DNA from: Siphonobacter aquaeclarae
GTDB lineage: Bacteria > Bacteroidota > Bacteroidia > Cytophagales > Spirosomataceae
Direction: 5' to 3'
NCBI RefSeq assembly: GCF_900103285.1
Contig: NZ_FNGS01000010.1
Coordinates: 171,961-235,960 of the forward strand
DNA: 64,000 bases
How positions within the stretch are numbered: position 1 is the first letter of the stretch; each line of letters opens with the position of its first letter. The notes under the pieces are model-generated. The model ran no database searches. It was not told where the DNA came from and saw only the letters and a list, made by a program, of their open reading frames with translations. Below, in pieces: positions 25,818-35,117 of the stretch. A program made the position numbers and the translations under genes.

Positions 25818-26753
25818 ATGAAGATTGCAGTTGACGCCATGGGCGGTGATTTCGCTCCCCATGCGATAGTTGAAGGTGCGTTGCTGGTTTCACCGGAATT
25901 GCCGGAGCAGGTGACGGTCGTACTTGTCGGAGACCAGGCGGCAATTCAGGAAGTGCTGGGCGACCGGCCGCTTCCAGGCAACATAGAAATTGTACATACA
26001 TCCGAAGTGATTCTGATGGGGGAACACCCCACCAAGGCACTTGCCCAGAAACCGAATTCGAGCATCAGCGTCGGGTTCCGGCTGCTGAAAGAACAGGCCA
26101 TTGATGTGTTCTGTTCGGCCGGAAATACGGGAGCTATGCACGTTGGCGCGCTCTTCAGCGTCAAGTCGGTGGAAGGGATCATGCGTCCCGCGATTGTCGG
26201 CTTTGCGCCGCAGGTTTCGGGTCAGTTTGCCGTTCTTCTCGATATTGGCGCCAATGCCGACTGCAAGCCGGAAATGCTGGATCAGTTTGGGGAAATCGGT
26301 TCGATTTACGCAAAATATACCCTCGGGATTCCGAATCCCCGGGTGGCTCTCATCAACATCGGCGAAGAAGAGCAGAAGGGATCGCTCGTGGTTCAGGCTG
26401 CCTATCAGCTGATGAAGGTGAACAAGAAATATAATTTTGTCGGTAACCTGGAAGGGAAAGACTTCTTCACCGATAAGACGGACGTCATTGTCTGTGACGG
26501 ATTTACCGGCAACGTGATCCTCAAAATGGCGGAATCGGTGTATGAAATCCTGAAATCACGGGGTGTAAACGACGAATTCCTGAGCCACATGAATTACGAG
26601 GCCATCGGCGGAAGCCCGATCCTCGGATTGAACGGAAATGTGATGATCGCCCATGGGATTTCCTCTCCGCTGGCGATTAAGAATATGATCCTTCTGGCGA
26701 AACGTCAGGTTGAATCGGAAGTTTACCTGAAGATCAAGCAAGCGTTAAGTTAA
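25818..26753 (+). CDS. plsX: Phosphate acyltransferase PlsX
   Basis: A 311-residue enzyme making acyl-phosphate from acyl-ACP, the first step towards phosphatidic acid through PlsY. Recognised from [23 protein letters not shown], the [19 protein letters not shown] region, [41 protein letters not shown], and ALLNIN-like [33 protein letters not shown] 25818 begins the conserved N-terminus; an upstream in-frame start at 25773 would include the promoter element. A perfect hairpin follows the stop. Confidence 0.95.
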   Translation: MKIAVDAMGGDFAPHAIVEGALLVSPELPEQVTVVLVGDQAAIQEVLGDRPLPGNIEIVHTSEVILMGEHPTKALAQKPNSSISVGFRLLKEQAIDVFCSAGNTGAMHVGALFSVKSVEGIMRPAIVGFAPQVSGQFAVLLDIGANADCKPEMLDQFGEIGSIYAKYTLGIPNPRVALINIGEEEQKGSLVVQAAYQLMKVNKKYNFVGNLEGKDFFTDKTDVIVCDGFTGNVILKMAESVYEILKSRGVNDEFLSHMNYEAIGGSPILGLNGNVMIAHGISSPLAIKNMILLAKRQVESEVYLKIKQALS

Positions 26754-26756
26754 GCA

Positions 26757-26801
26757 AAGACACGGGGCAAAAGGCATTACTGGTCTTTTGCCCCGTGTCT
26801 T
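26757..26801 (+). terminator. Strong hairpin between plsX and fabH
   Basis: AAGACACGGGGCAAAAG (26757-26773) pairs perfectly with CTTTTGCCCCGTGTCTT (26785-26801), an 11-base loop between. There is little T run after it, so it may act as an attenuator or processing site rather than a full stop before fabH. Confidence 0.6.
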
Positions 26802-26814
26802 ATGCCCAATGCAT

Positions 26815-27801
26815 ATGAAAATCACTGCAGCAATCACGGGCGTCCATGGATACGTGCCCGATTATGTGTTGACGAACGAGGAGCTTTCTACCATGGTTGA
26901 TACGTCCGATGAGTGGATTACCAGTCGGACAGGTATCAAGGAACGCCGGATTCTGAAGGGCGAGGGGCGCGGAACCTCCGAAATGGGTATTCAGGCAGTG
27001 AAAGGCCTGCTGGAAAAGACCAATACCCGTCCGGAAGACATCGACCTGCTTTTGTGTGCAACGGTGACGCCTGATTTCGTCTTCCCGGCTACGGCCAACC
27101 TGATCGCTGCAGGCGCCGGCCTCGGACATACCCCGAGCTTCGATCTCGGAGCGGCCTGCTCCGGGTTTTTGTATGCGCTCACGGTAGGTTCCCAGTTTAT
27201 CGAAAGCGGGAAATACCGGAGAGTCATTGTGGTAGGCGCCGACAAGATGTCGTCTATTGTGGATTACCAGGATCGTACGACCTGTGTACTCTTCGGCGAC
27301 GGCGCAGGTGCCGTATTGCTGGAACCGTCTGCCGACGGGTTCGGCATCTGCGACTCCCGCCTCTATTCCGATGGCACCGGTGTGCAGCACCTCTACCAGA
27401 AAGCCGGCGGAAGCAAATACCCCCCTAGCCTGGAGACGATACAGAACCGCGAGCACTTTGCCCGTCAGGAAGGCCAGGCTGTGTTCAAGTTTGCTGTCGT
27501 CCGCATGGCAGAAGCCGCTGCGGAAATCATGGAGCGGAATAACCTCACCGGCGACGACGTCGCCTGGCTGGTGCCACACCAGGCCAACAAGCGGATCATC
27601 GACGCAACCGCGAGCCGGATGGGTATCGGCCCCGAAAAGGTCATGCTCAACATCCACAAATACGGCAATACCACCGCAGCAACCATACCCCTGTGCCTCT
27701 GGGACTACGAAAGCCGGATCAAGAAGGGGGATAACCTCGTTCTGGCGGCCTTCGGCGGCGGCTTCACCTGGGGTGCTGCCTACGTAAAATGGGGTATTTA
27801 A
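26815..27801 (+). CDS. fabH: Beta-ketoacyl-ACP synthase III
   Basis: A 328-residue condensing enzyme that starts fatty-acid synthesis by joining acetyl-CoA and malonyl-ACP. The catalytic triad is visible: Cys115 in [12 protein letters not shown], His255 in [10 protein letters not shown] and Asn285 in KYGNTTAAT. The tail [13 protein letters not shown] is also diagnostic. ATG 26815 (MKITAAITG) is preferred; in-frame starts further up fall within the plsX terminator stem. It partners with the acetyl-CoA carboxylase genes downstream, whose product is malonyl-CoA. Confidence 0.96.
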   Translation: MKITAAITGVHGYVPDYVLTNEELSTMVDTSDEWITSRTGIKERRILKGEGRGTSEMGIQAVKGLLEKTNTRPEDIDLLLCATVTPDFVFPATANLIAAGAGLGHTPSFDLGAACSGFLYALTVGSQFIESGKYRRVIVVGADKMSSIVDYQDRTTCVLFGDGAGAVLLEPSADGFGICDSRLYSDGTGVQHLYQKAGGSKYPPSLETIQNREHFARQEGQAVFKFAVVRMAEAAAEIMERNNLTGDDVAWLVPHQANKRIIDATASRMGIGPEKVMLNIHKYGNTTAATIPLCLWDYESRIKKGDNLVLAAFGGGFTWGAAYVKWGI

Positions 27802-27811
27802 CTGCCTGACC

Positions 27812-27845
27812 GTACGGTATTTATCGGCAAATGCCGTACCTTTTC
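27812..27845 (+). terminator. Probable terminator after fabH
   Basis: TACGGTATTT pairs with AAATGCCGTA (one G-T pair) around ATCGGC, followed by CCTTTTCC. Confidence 0.45.
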
Positions 27846-27962
27846 CACCCGACCGACCCTTTCTCCGAAAAGCCATTCCTCCCGGATGGCAGTGAAGGAG
27901 CCTCCAAATAAAAATCGTTTGATACTCCGGCGACGGAGTGCCGGACAAAAACAATACACCCA

Positions 27963-28526
27963 ATGGCAACGACCGCAGATATCAAAAACGGCCTGGTCAT
28001 CAATCACAATAACGACCTGTTCCAAATCGTCGAATTCCTCCACGTGAAGCCTGGCAAAGGCCCTGCTTTCGTTCGGACGAAGCTCCGCAACCTGACAACA
28101 GGACGTGTCATCGACAATACCTTTAACTCGGGCGTGTCCATCTATCCGGTTCGGGTAGAGCGCCGGACGTTCCAGTTCCTCTACAAGGACGAGACCGGTT
28201 TCAACTTCATGGATACGGAAACATTTGATCAGATCCTGCTCGACGAGAAGATTGTCGAAGGCGCTGACCTGATGAAGGAAGGCCAGAACGTTGAGATCCT
28301 CATCAACACCGAAACGGAAGCGCCGCTGACGATGGAGCTGCCTCCGTTTGTGGAACTGGAAGTTACCTATGCCGAGCCGGGAATCCGTGGCGATACCGCC
28401 AACTCTCCCAAGAAGCCCGTCGAAGTAGAAACCGGCGCCAAAATCATGGTACCGCTTTTCATCGAGCAGGGAGAAAAAATCCGCATCGACACCCGGAGCT
28501 ACGACTACGTTGAACGGGTCAAATAA
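27963..28526 (+). CDS. efp: Elongation factor P
   Basis: A 187-residue three-domain OB-fold protein that relieves ribosome stalling at polyproline. The conserved loop VKPGKGPAFVRTKLRN places Lys32, the residue at the tip of domain I that is modified by EpmA or otherwise in some bacteria. RVERRTFQFLYKDE, FMDTETFDQ and the C-terminal GEKIRIDTRSYDYVERVK are typical. No modification enzyme is nearby. It begins the efp-accB-accC group (36-base gap to accB). Confidence 0.97.
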   Translation: MATTADIKNGLVINHNNDLFQIVEFLHVKPGKGPAFVRTKLRNLTTGRVIDNTFNSGVSIYPVRVERRTFQFLYKDETGFNFMDTETFDQILLDEKIVEGADLMKEGQNVEILINTETEAPLTMELPPFVELEVTYAEPGIRGDTANSPKKPVEVETGAKIMVPLFIEQGEKIRIDTRSYDYVERVK

Positions 28527-28562
28527 GCCCCCAGGCAGACTGAAAAAACCAAAAAACATCGT

Positions 28563-29027
28563 ATGGAAACCAGAGACATTCAACGCCTCCTTGATTTCAT
28601 TGCCCAATCGGGACTGGATGAAGTAAATATTGAAACGAACGAGCTGAAAATCAGCGTCAAAAGATATGCCGGGACGGCTATTGCACCTGTTGCTGCTGCT
28701 CCGGTGGCGCAGATCGCTGCGCCGGCTCCCGTTGCCGCTGCCCCGGCTGCTGCCCCGGTCGCCGCTGCGGAAGCGCCTGCTGCCAACCTCATCACGGTTA
28801 AGTCGCCGATGATCGGAACGTTCTACCGGTCCGGAAGCCCGGAAGCTCCTGCTTTCGTTGAAATCGGTTCTGAAATCAAGCCGGGCAAGGTACTCTGCGT
28901 CATCGAAGCCATGAAACTCTTCAACGAAATCGAATCGGAAGTATCCGGCCGTATCGTGAAAGTCCTCGTGGAAAACGCAACGCCGGTCGAATTCGACCAG
29001 CCGCTGTTCCTGGTAGAACCTGCGTGA
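28563..29027 (+). CDS. accB: Acetyl-CoA carboxylase biotin carboxyl carrier protein
   Basis: A 154-residue carrier. An N-terminal helical part is joined by an Ala/Pro linker (about 45-80) to a biotinyl domain. The biotinylated lysine is Lys118 in CVIEAMKLFNEIE. SPMIGTFYRSGSPEAPAFVEIGS and the EAMK motif define the family. It delivers carboxyl-biotin from AccC to the transferase subunits, which are not in the window. It is 48 bases upstream of accC. Confidence 0.97.
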   Translation: METRDIQRLLDFIAQSGLDEVNIETNELKISVKRYAGTAIAPVAAAPVAQIAAPAPVAAAPAAAPVAAAEAPAANLITVKSPMIGTFYRSGSPEAPAFVEIGSEIKPGKVLCVIEAMKLFNEIESEVSGRIVKVLVENATPVEFDQPLFLVEPA

Positions 29028-29075
29028 ATTTAGGGTTACCTCGAAGCGCTTGTTACGGACCCTAATCAAACCAAG

Positions 29076-30416
29076 ATGTTCAAGAAAATACTGATCGCCA
29101 ACCGTGGCGAAATCGCCCTCCGGATCATTCGTACCTGCCGGGAAATGGGCATCAAAACGGTGGCTGTATATTCGACGGCAGACCGCGACAGCCTCCACGT
29201 TCGCTTTGCCGACGAGGCCGTTTGTATCGGCCCGGCGCCCAGCCGTCAGTCATACCTGAGTATCCCGAACCTGATTTCTGCCGCTGAAGTAACCGGCGCA
29301 GACGCCATTCACCCGGGATACGGATTCCTCTCCGAAAACGCGGAGTTCTCCCGCATTTGCCAGGAGTACGGTATCAAATTCATCGGGGCTACTCCCGAGC
29401 AGATCAATTCCATGGGCGACAAGGCCACGGCGAAGGCGACGATGAAAGCTGCCGGCGTGCCTGTTATCCCCGGTTCAGACGGCCTTCTGGATTCGCTCGA
29501 GCAGGGAATTGAACTTGCCAGAGGCATTTATCCCGTCATCATCAAGGCCACTGCCGGCGGCGGCGGCCGGGGAATGCGGGTAATCCGCGAAGAAGCGGAG
29601 TTCGAGAAAGCCTGGAACGACGCCCGTACGGAGTCGCTTGCCGCTTTCGGTAACGACGGCCTCTACATGGAGAAGTTCGTCGAAGAACCCCGCCACATTG
29701 AAATCCAGATCGTTGGCGACCAGTTCGGACGGGTGTGTCACCTGTCAGAGCGGGATTGCTCCATTCAGCGCCGCCACCAGAAGCTGGTGGAAGAGACGCC
29801 GTCTCCGATCATCACGCCTGAAATGCGTGAGAAAATGGGTGAAGCCGCTATCGCAGGCGCTTCCGCCATCGGATACGAAGGCGCCGGAACGATCGAGTTT
29901 CTGGTCGACAAGCACGGTAAGTTCTATTTCATGGAAATGAATACCCGTATTCAGGTAGAGCACCCGATTACGGAAGAAGTAACCGATTTCGACCTCATCA
30001 AGGAACAAATCAAGGTAGCGGCCGGCGTGCCTATCTCCGGTCAGAGCTACACCCCGAAACTCTTTGCGATGGAGTGCCGGATCAACGCCGAGGATCCCGG
30101 AAACAACTTCCGCCCGGCGCCCGGCAAGATCACCACGCTGCACCTGCCCGGCGGGCACGGTGTGCGGGTCGACAGCCACGTGTATGCAGGGTATACCATT
30201 CCCCCGAACTATGACTCGATGATCGCCAAGCTGATCGTATCGGGCCAGAGCCGGGAAGAAGTGATTACGCGGATGAAACGGGCTCTGTCCGAGTTCGTCA
30301 TTGAAGGAGTGAAAACGACGATTCCGTTCCACCTCCGTCTCATGGATGATCCGAACTTCCAGGCCGGTCAGTTCACAACCCAGTTCCTGAATGATTTCGA
30401 TTTCTCAGGACTGTAG
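29076..30416 (+). CDS. accC: Acetyl-CoA carboxylase biotin carboxylase subunit
   Basis: A 446-residue ATP-grasp enzyme that carboxylates biotin on AccB using bicarbonate and ATP. Seen here: [31 protein letters not shown], the glycine-rich ATP loop [42 protein letters not shown], and ECRINAED. Length is standard. It closes the efp-accB-accC operon, and a strong terminator follows. Confidence 0.98.
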   Translation: MFKKILIANRGEIALRIIRTCREMGIKTVAVYSTADRDSLHVRFADEAVCIGPAPSRQSYLSIPNLISAAEVTGADAIHPGYGFLSENAEFSRICQEYGIKFIGATPEQINSMGDKATAKATMKAAGVPVIPGSDGLLDSLEQGIELARGIYPVIIKATAGGGGRGMRVIREEAEFEKAWNDARTESLAAFGNDGLYMEKFVEEPRHIEIQIVGDQFGRVCHLSERDCSIQRRHQKLVEETPSPIITPEMREKMGEAAIAGASAIGYEGAGTIEFLVDKHGKFYFMEMNTRIQVEHPITEEVTDFDLIKEQIKVAAGVPISGQSYTPKLFAMECRINAEDPGNNFRPAPGKITTLHLPGGHGVRVDSHVYAGYTIPPNYDSMIAKLIVSGQSREEVITRMKRALSEFVIEGVKTTIPFHLRLMDDPNFQAGQFTTQFLNDFDFSGL

Positions 30417-30434
30417 GAAGTCTTCTTTTCCCTG

Positions 30435-30467
30435 AGCGGGCGGGCCGAAGGCCCGCCCGCTTTTTTT
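30435..30467 (+). terminator. Rho-independent terminator
   Basis: AGCGGGCGGGCC / GGCCCGCCCGCT with a GAA loop, followed by seven T. Confidence 0.9.
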
Positions 30468-30492
30468 ATGCCCGATGGATCACGCCGGGGAC

Positions 30493-30522
30493 TTTGCCGG
30501 ATGGCCTCAATCCGTATCTTTG
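30493..30522 (+). promoter_or_regulatory. Promoter for the amino-acid permease
   Basis: TTTG 30493-30496, an 18-base spacer and TATCTTTG 30515-30522, both exact; the ATG is 30 bases downstream. Confidence 0.75.
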
Positions 30523-30551
30523 TAACTTATCCTATCAAAAAGATAGACTAA

Positions 30552-31991
30552 ATGAGTCGGATCAAGACCATCACTTCATTGCAAACAGAAGCGGCCGAGC
30601 AGGGCTCCGGTACGCTGAAAAGAACCCTCGGCAGCTGGAATCTCATCGCCATCGGGATCGGTGTCATCATCGGCGCCGGGCTTTTTTCCCTGACGGGTAT
30701 CGCAGCGGCCAATCACTCCGGTCCGGCCGTCACCCTTTCGTTCCTCGTAGCAGCCGTAGGATGCGCCTTCAGTGCGCTCTGCTATGCGGAATTTGCCTCG
30801 ATGGTACCGGTGGCCGGCAGCGCCTATACCTATGCTTACGCGACGATGGGGGAGTTTTTCGCCTGGATCATCGGTTGGGACCTAGTACTGGAGTATTCCG
30901 TCGGCGCCGCAACGGTCTCCATCAGCTGGTCACAATACCTGACGAAATTTCTCAGCGGGTATGGTATTCACCTGCCCGCCGCGTTTACGATGGGGCCTTT
31001 TGAACAGAAGGTACTGGAAGACGGCACTGCCGTGCAGGGGCTGATCAACCTCCCGGCTGTACTGATTGTGATACTCATCACAGCGATTATCATCCGGGGA
31101 ACGAAAGGCTCGGCGTGGGTGAATGCCGTTATCGTAGTTATCAAAGTGGCTGTCGTACTGGTATTCATTGCCCTCGGCCTGAAGTACATTAATCCGGCCA
31201 ACTATCATCCCTATATCCCGGAAAATACCGGAACCTTCGGCGAGTTTGGCTGGAGCGGTATTCTGCGCGGCGCCGGCGTGATCTTCTTCGTCTTCATCGG
31301 CTTCGATATTGTCGCGGCGATGGCCCAGGAGGCCCGTAATCCGCAGAAAACCATGCCGGTAGGTATTATCGGTTCCCTGGCGATCTGCACGGTATTGTTT
31401 GTGGTATTCGGTTTTGTGATGACGGGCATGGCAAACTACACCGAGTTCCGGAACAATGCCGCCCCCATCGCCGTAGCCATTGAAAAGACGCCCTATACCT
31501 GGCTCAGACAACTGATTATTCTCGGGATTCTGGTAGGATATACCTCTGTCATCATGGTCGATCTTCTGGGGCAATCGCGGGTGTTTTATTCGATGAGCAA
31601 AGACGGCCTCCTTCCGCCGGTATTCTCGAGCCTGCACCGGCAATTCCGGACGCCGTATAAGTCCAATATGCTGCTATGTCTGTTTATCTGCCTCTTTGCC
31701 GGATTTCTTCCGATTCAGGTTGTCGGGGAAATGGTCAGTATCGGAACACTGCTGGCGTTTGTCATGGTCTGCGCCGGAGTAATCGTCCTCCGGAAACGCC
31801 TGCCGGATGCGCACCGCCCGTTCCGGACGCCGTGGGTACCGCTCGTTCCGATTCTTGGTATCTTGACCTGCCTTGTAATGATGCTCTCCCTGCCGCTGGA
31901 TACCTGGATTCGTCTCTTCGTCTGGCTGATTCTGGGCTTTGGCGTGTATTTTTTGTATGGAAAGAAGAAGAGTAAGCTGAGCGACAAATAG
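30552..31991 (+). CDS. APC-family amino-acid permease (cationic amino-acid transporter type)
   Basis: A 479-residue inner-membrane transporter with 12 or more hydrophobic segments. The N-terminal LGSWNLIAIGIGVIIGAGLFSLTG is the APC helix-1 G-x-G-I-G-x-G-I-F/L motif that binds the substrate backbone. GPAVTLSFLVAAVGCAFSALCYAEFASMVPVAGSAYTY and FIGFDIVAAMAQEARNPQKTMP place it with the CAT (2.A.3.3) branch of bacterial amino-acid permeases. Substrate is likely an amino acid imported with protons; which one cannot be read. rocD lies 4 kb away, so a link to arginine/ornithine use is possible but unproven. Confidence 0.88.
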   Translation: MSRIKTITSLQTEAAEQGSGTLKRTLGSWNLIAIGIGVIIGAGLFSLTGIAAANHSGPAVTLSFLVAAVGCAFSALCYAEFASMVPVAGSAYTYAYATMGEFFAWIIGWDLVLEYSVGAATVSISWSQYLTKFLSGYGIHLPAAFTMGPFEQKVLEDGTAVQGLINLPAVLIVILITAIIIRGTKGSAWVNAVIVVIKVAVVLVFIALGLKYINPANYHPYIPENTGTFGEFGWSGILRGAGVIFFVFIGFDIVAAMAQEARNPQKTMPVGIIGSLAICTVLFVVFGFVMTGMANYTEFRNNAAPIAVAIEKTPYTWLRQLIILGILVGYTSVIMVDLLGQSRVFYSMSKDGLLPPVFSSLHRQFRTPYKSNMLLCLFICLFAGFLPIQVVGEMVSIGTLLAFVMVCAGVIVLRKRLPDAHRPFRTPWVPLVPILGILTCLVMMLSLPLDTWIRLFVWLILGFGVYFLYGKKKSKLSDK

Positions 31992-32027
31992 TTATATCTC
32001 TGGTTGATTAACATTTAAAAATAAATC

Positions 32028-32058
32028 TTTGCGAGTTAAGAAAAGCACATTAAGTTTG
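32028..32058 (+). promoter_or_regulatory. Promoter for the four-gene lipoprotein array
   Basis: TTTG 32028-32031, a 19-base spacer and TAAGTTTG 32051-32058, both exact, 29 bases before the first ATG. No comparable element precedes genes 2-4. Confidence 0.7.
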
Positions 32059-32087
32059 TACCATCCAATCCAGACAAAGTATCTAAA

Positions 32088-33107
32088 ATGTTATCATTCT
32101 TTCGCGTTGCTAAGAGCTGTTTTGCTCTCTCAATTTCTTTTCTTTTATTTTCCTGTGGTCACGAGATATTGCAACCTGTTGTAAGCCAGGAAGATCTGAC
32201 AATTTCGGGAGATCGTATTGCCTTCTCTTCAAGGGATCAATACCGACAGACTCTTGAAAAACTGTCAACTAAGGAAGGATACAAGGAGATTACTTCGAGA
32301 TTAGAGAACAAAGGTTTTCGATCACTGAAATCCTATTTTAGAGAAAATAACTCTGATACTCTTCACTTTCCTTCTGAGATATACGAAATTCTCAACGAGA
32401 ATCTTGAATACTCAATATCTGATACAATTTATCGATATGATGTATCAAGAAAGGTGAAATATGCATTTTCCAAAAACGAAACGGATGCTTATACAAAAGC
32501 AAAAAATGGCTTAAATCCCGGAGATAGATATATTTTTTCCCGTTTTAATAGCACGCCGGTCGAAATGAGATCCACAGGAGGAAGGGTTTCGATATCGGAA
32601 AAAGGGATCGATGCGAGGCATCAGAAGGAGTTTATGATCCATCAATATAACATGGGCAGTGCGAGTGGCCGCCGCAAATACGTACATGAGTTATGGGCAT
32701 ATTATGAGGCAAGCGGATTGCAAATGTCTTCGCAAGCGATAGTTGAAAGCTATCTATTCCTCCAAATAAAACTGGAAAAAAAAGCAAATACCGGATGGAA
32801 TAATGCAACAGAGGCAAGGTATGTTTGGTGTAATATTTATGGAGATTCAGAAGTAATTACTAAGTCTAATCCTAATACATGGGATCCAGCGACAAATAAA
32901 ACTACATTTAGATTTTCAGAAATGTTCCCGACGGTCGGTACTGTTAAACTGACTCTTCACAAGTTTACTTATATGTGGTGGTGGGAGGTTGGTGCAGAAA
33001 CAATTAAGCATCAATTCTCTGTGGAAGTAAATGGATCTATCACTCAGGAGATAGTTGGTGGTATTCCTATGGATAGTTGGACAAATGAAGGATATCCGCT
33101 TTGGTAA
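32088..33107 (+). CDS. Paralogous lipoprotein 1 of 4, unknown function
   Basis: A 339-residue lipoprotein. The lipobox cysteine is near residue 23 (LLFSCGHE). The mature protein shares with its three neighbours NENLEYSISDTIYRYDVSRKVKYAF (about 104-128), DARHQKEF near residue 177, GRRKYVHELWAYYE near 197, TGWNNATEARYVWCNIYGDS, and the tail VEVNGSITQEIVGG...NEGYPLW. It is the most divergent copy: it has SISDT where the others have QVADT, and extra Trp residues near 293. The DNA is AT-rich (35% GC in a hand-counted 60-base line). It heads an operon with gaps of 10, 15 and 14 bases. I do not recognise the family. Secondary structure looks beta-rich. Confidence 0.75.
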   Translation: MLSFFRVAKSCFALSISFLLFSCGHEILQPVVSQEDLTISGDRIAFSSRDQYRQTLEKLSTKEGYKEITSRLENKGFRSLKSYFRENNSDTLHFPSEIYEILNENLEYSISDTIYRYDVSRKVKYAFSKNETDAYTKAKNGLNPGDRYIFSRFNSTPVEMRSTGGRVSISEKGIDARHQKEFMIHQYNMGSASGRRKYVHELWAYYEASGLQMSSQAIVESYLFLQIKLEKKANTGWNNATEARYVWCNIYGDSEVITKSNPNTWDPATNKTTFRFSEMFPTVGTVKLTLHKFTYMWWWEVGAETIKHQFSVEVNGSITQEIVGGIPMDSWTNEGYPLW

Positions 33108-33117
33108 ATAAAATAAC

Positions 33118-34092
33118 ATGAAAAAAAGTATTTGCATTCTTGCATTTCTGTTTGCAACCCTCTGGACGTCTTGCCAAAAAAAATCAGATGAGCTAAGGAC
33201 TGACAATTCAATATCGGTAATCGGCGGCAGATTGCGTTTTGCCAATGAGAAGCTTTTCAGAATGACGTTGATGGATCTATCTGATGCGAAGAGATCGAAA
33301 ATCACCAAGTCGCTTTTACCGGAAAATTTTGAATCTATTGGAAAACAGGTCGAGGTGGCGGGAAGGGATACGCTTCCTTTTCCTGCATGCTATTACCCAG
33401 TATTGAATTCCAACATGGAGTATCAGGTTGCAGACACAATTTTTCGATACGATCTAACGAAGAGAGTAAAGTATGCCATTCCTTCTTCAGATATGTCTGA
33501 ATTTGAGAATAATGAAATCGGACGAGATAAATATGTTGTTGCTCAATTTTCTTCAAATGTTTTGCAGATGCCGGCCAGCAAATCGGGAAGATCATATCTC
33601 ACTAATATTGAGATAGATGCCAGACATCAGAAGGAATTTTATCTGGAGCAATATAATGGTCTGCCTGCACAGGGTAGGCGAAAATACGTCCATGAACTGG
33701 TTACTTATCAAGAGATTATGCTTGTGGGAAACAGGGTTGTAGTTGCATACTTGGATCTGCGGATTAAGCTTGAATCTAAGGCTAGAACCGGATGGGATCC
33801 GACGAATGAAGCTCGGCATATATCCTATTCTCTTACAGGCGAAACAAAAGTGCTAACAAGTTCGTCACCTTCTACTTGGTATCCTCAAAATAATCAGAAT
33901 AATATCAATATTAACGATGTTATAGTTAGTTTTAGTGATTTAAAAATCCCTTTACAGCAGTTTTCTTATGCTATGGTTGGTAGTCAAGCGGGGCACTATT
34001 TTTCAGTGGAATTAAATGGATTTATTAGCCAACAGGTGAATGGAGATGTACCACAAAATGCTTGGATTAATAGTGGATATCCACTTTGGTAA
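33118..34092 (+). CDS. Paralogous lipoprotein 2 of 4, unknown function
   Basis: A 324-residue lipoprotein with the lipobox cysteine near residue 18 (LWTSCQKK). A short segment resembling the other copies follows (ISVIGGRLRFANEKLFRMTL). DTLPFPACYY and LNSNMEYQVADTIFRYDLTKRVKYAIP (about 95-120) come next, then DARHQKEFYLEQYNG near 168, GRRKYVHELVTYQE near 186, RIKLESKARTGWDPTNEARH, and the tail FSVELNGFISQQVNGDVPQNAWINSGYPLW. Starts 10 bases after gene 1, so co-transcription is expected. There is no sign of a frameshift or decay. Predicted location is the outer face of the inner membrane or the outer membrane; the residues after Cys are basic and polar, without an obvious acidic surface-export signal. 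Confidence 0.75.
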   Translation: MKKSICILAFLFATLWTSCQKKSDELRTDNSISVIGGRLRFANEKLFRMTLMDLSDAKRSKITKSLLPENFESIGKQVEVAGRDTLPFPACYYPVLNSNMEYQVADTIFRYDLTKRVKYAIPSSDMSEFENNEIGRDKYVVAQFSSNVLQMPASKSGRSYLTNIEIDARHQKEFYLEQYNGLPAQGRRKYVHELVTYQEIMLVGNRVVVAYLDLRIKLESKARTGWDPTNEARHISYSLTGETKVLTSSSPSTWYPQNNQNNININDVIVSFSDLKIPLQQFSYAMVGSQAGHYFSVELNGFISQQVNGDVPQNAWINSGYPLW

Positions 34093-34107
34093 AATATAAA
34101 ATTTATT

Positions 34108-35103
34108 ATGAAACAATACACATTCTTTTTGAGTATACTGCTGTTTTTTTTCTTGACTTCTTGCGAGAAAGAAGCTCTTTCCAATGAGGAAAATATTTCG
34201 GTAGTTAATGGTCGACTTGTTTTCTCTAGTAGTCGACAGTTTGAACAAACTCTTGGTCGCGTTTCAAAAATAGAAGATGAAGAAAAATTTCGGAAAAAGT
34301 TTCTGGAATCGGAGTTTACTTCTTTACGTAGTCTTGTTGCAAGGACAAAGAACGATACTTTTCCTTTTCCTTCTTGTTACTATAATTTGTTGAATTCAAA
34401 CTTGGAATATCAGGTTGCGGATACTGTTTATCGATATGATATGTTGGAAAGAGTAAAATTTGCTATACCATTGAAAGAGCTAGATGAGTTTAAAAATATA
34501 GACACAAAAACAAGAAATAAGTATATAGTTGCTCGGTTCCAAATTGATTCTCCTACTACTACAAATAGTAAGTCTGGTAGGGTAACCATGAACGGAAATG
34601 CATTAGATGGACGACACCAAAAAGAATTTTTTCAAGAGAGATATCTTGAGAACGTAGTCAGAGGCAGACGAAAGTATGTTCACGAATTAATGACCTACTC
34701 TGAACGTATTATAGAATCTGGGTTGGTTATGCGGGTAAAATGTTATTCGTATTTATTGGTAAAGATGGAATGGATGTCGAGCTCAGGATGGAAAGACGCA
34801 GGAGAAATTAGGTATGTGACATTAAAAATTAATGGAGATTCTCATGTGTCGACAACGTCGGATCCAGTAGGATGGGTTGACCCCGTAGATTTGACTACCC
34901 CGGTTTCAAACAGAAAAGACTTTAGTTTTAATACACTTGCCATTGCCTCAGGAGTACACAAAATTGAACTTCAACGATTTTCTTATATTTCTCCATATCA
35001 AGACCATTATTTTAACATTACAGTTTCAGGCTCTATAGAGCAATTGGTAGTTGGAGATCTTCTGTCAAATTCTTGGAATAACACCGGAAACCCTCTCTGG
35101 TAA
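34108..35103 (+). CDS. Paralogous lipoprotein 3 of 4, unknown function
   Basis: A 331-residue lipoprotein, lipobox cysteine near residue 21 (FLTSCEKE). It keeps the family landmarks: ISVVNGRLVFSSSRQFEQTLGRV, DTFPFPSCYYNLLNSNLEYQVADTVYRYDMLERVKFAIP, DGRHQKEFFQERY (Gly replaces Ala), GRRKYVHELMTYSE, and the end FNITVSGSIEQLVVGDLL...NTGNPLW. A roughly 20-residue stretch near 255-275 (WVDPVDLTTPVSNRKDFSF) is variable between copies. This is the most AT-rich copy: one hand-counted 60-base line (34441) has only 27% GC. Spacing to gene 2 is 15 bases. Confidence 0.75.
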   Translation: MKQYTFFLSILLFFFLTSCEKEALSNEENISVVNGRLVFSSSRQFEQTLGRVSKIEDEEKFRKKFLESEFTSLRSLVARTKNDTFPFPSCYYNLLNSNLEYQVADTVYRYDMLERVKFAIPLKELDEFKNIDTKTRNKYIVARFQIDSPTTTNSKSGRVTMNGNALDGRHQKEFFQERYLENVVRGRRKYVHELMTYSERIIESGLVMRVKCYSYLLVKMEWMSSSGWKDAGEIRYVTLKINGDSHVSTTSDPVGWVDPVDLTTPVSNRKDFSFNTLAIASGVHKIELQRFSYISPYQDHYFNITVSGSIEQLVVGDLLSNSWNNTGNPLW

Positions 35104-35117
35104 AATGGATTTATACA

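Noticed and set aside
27798..29198. A 466-codon open frame on the minus strand opposite efp and accB
   Set aside because: It is antisense to two clear genes, and its peptide has no family I know. Long antisense frames are common where GC content is high.
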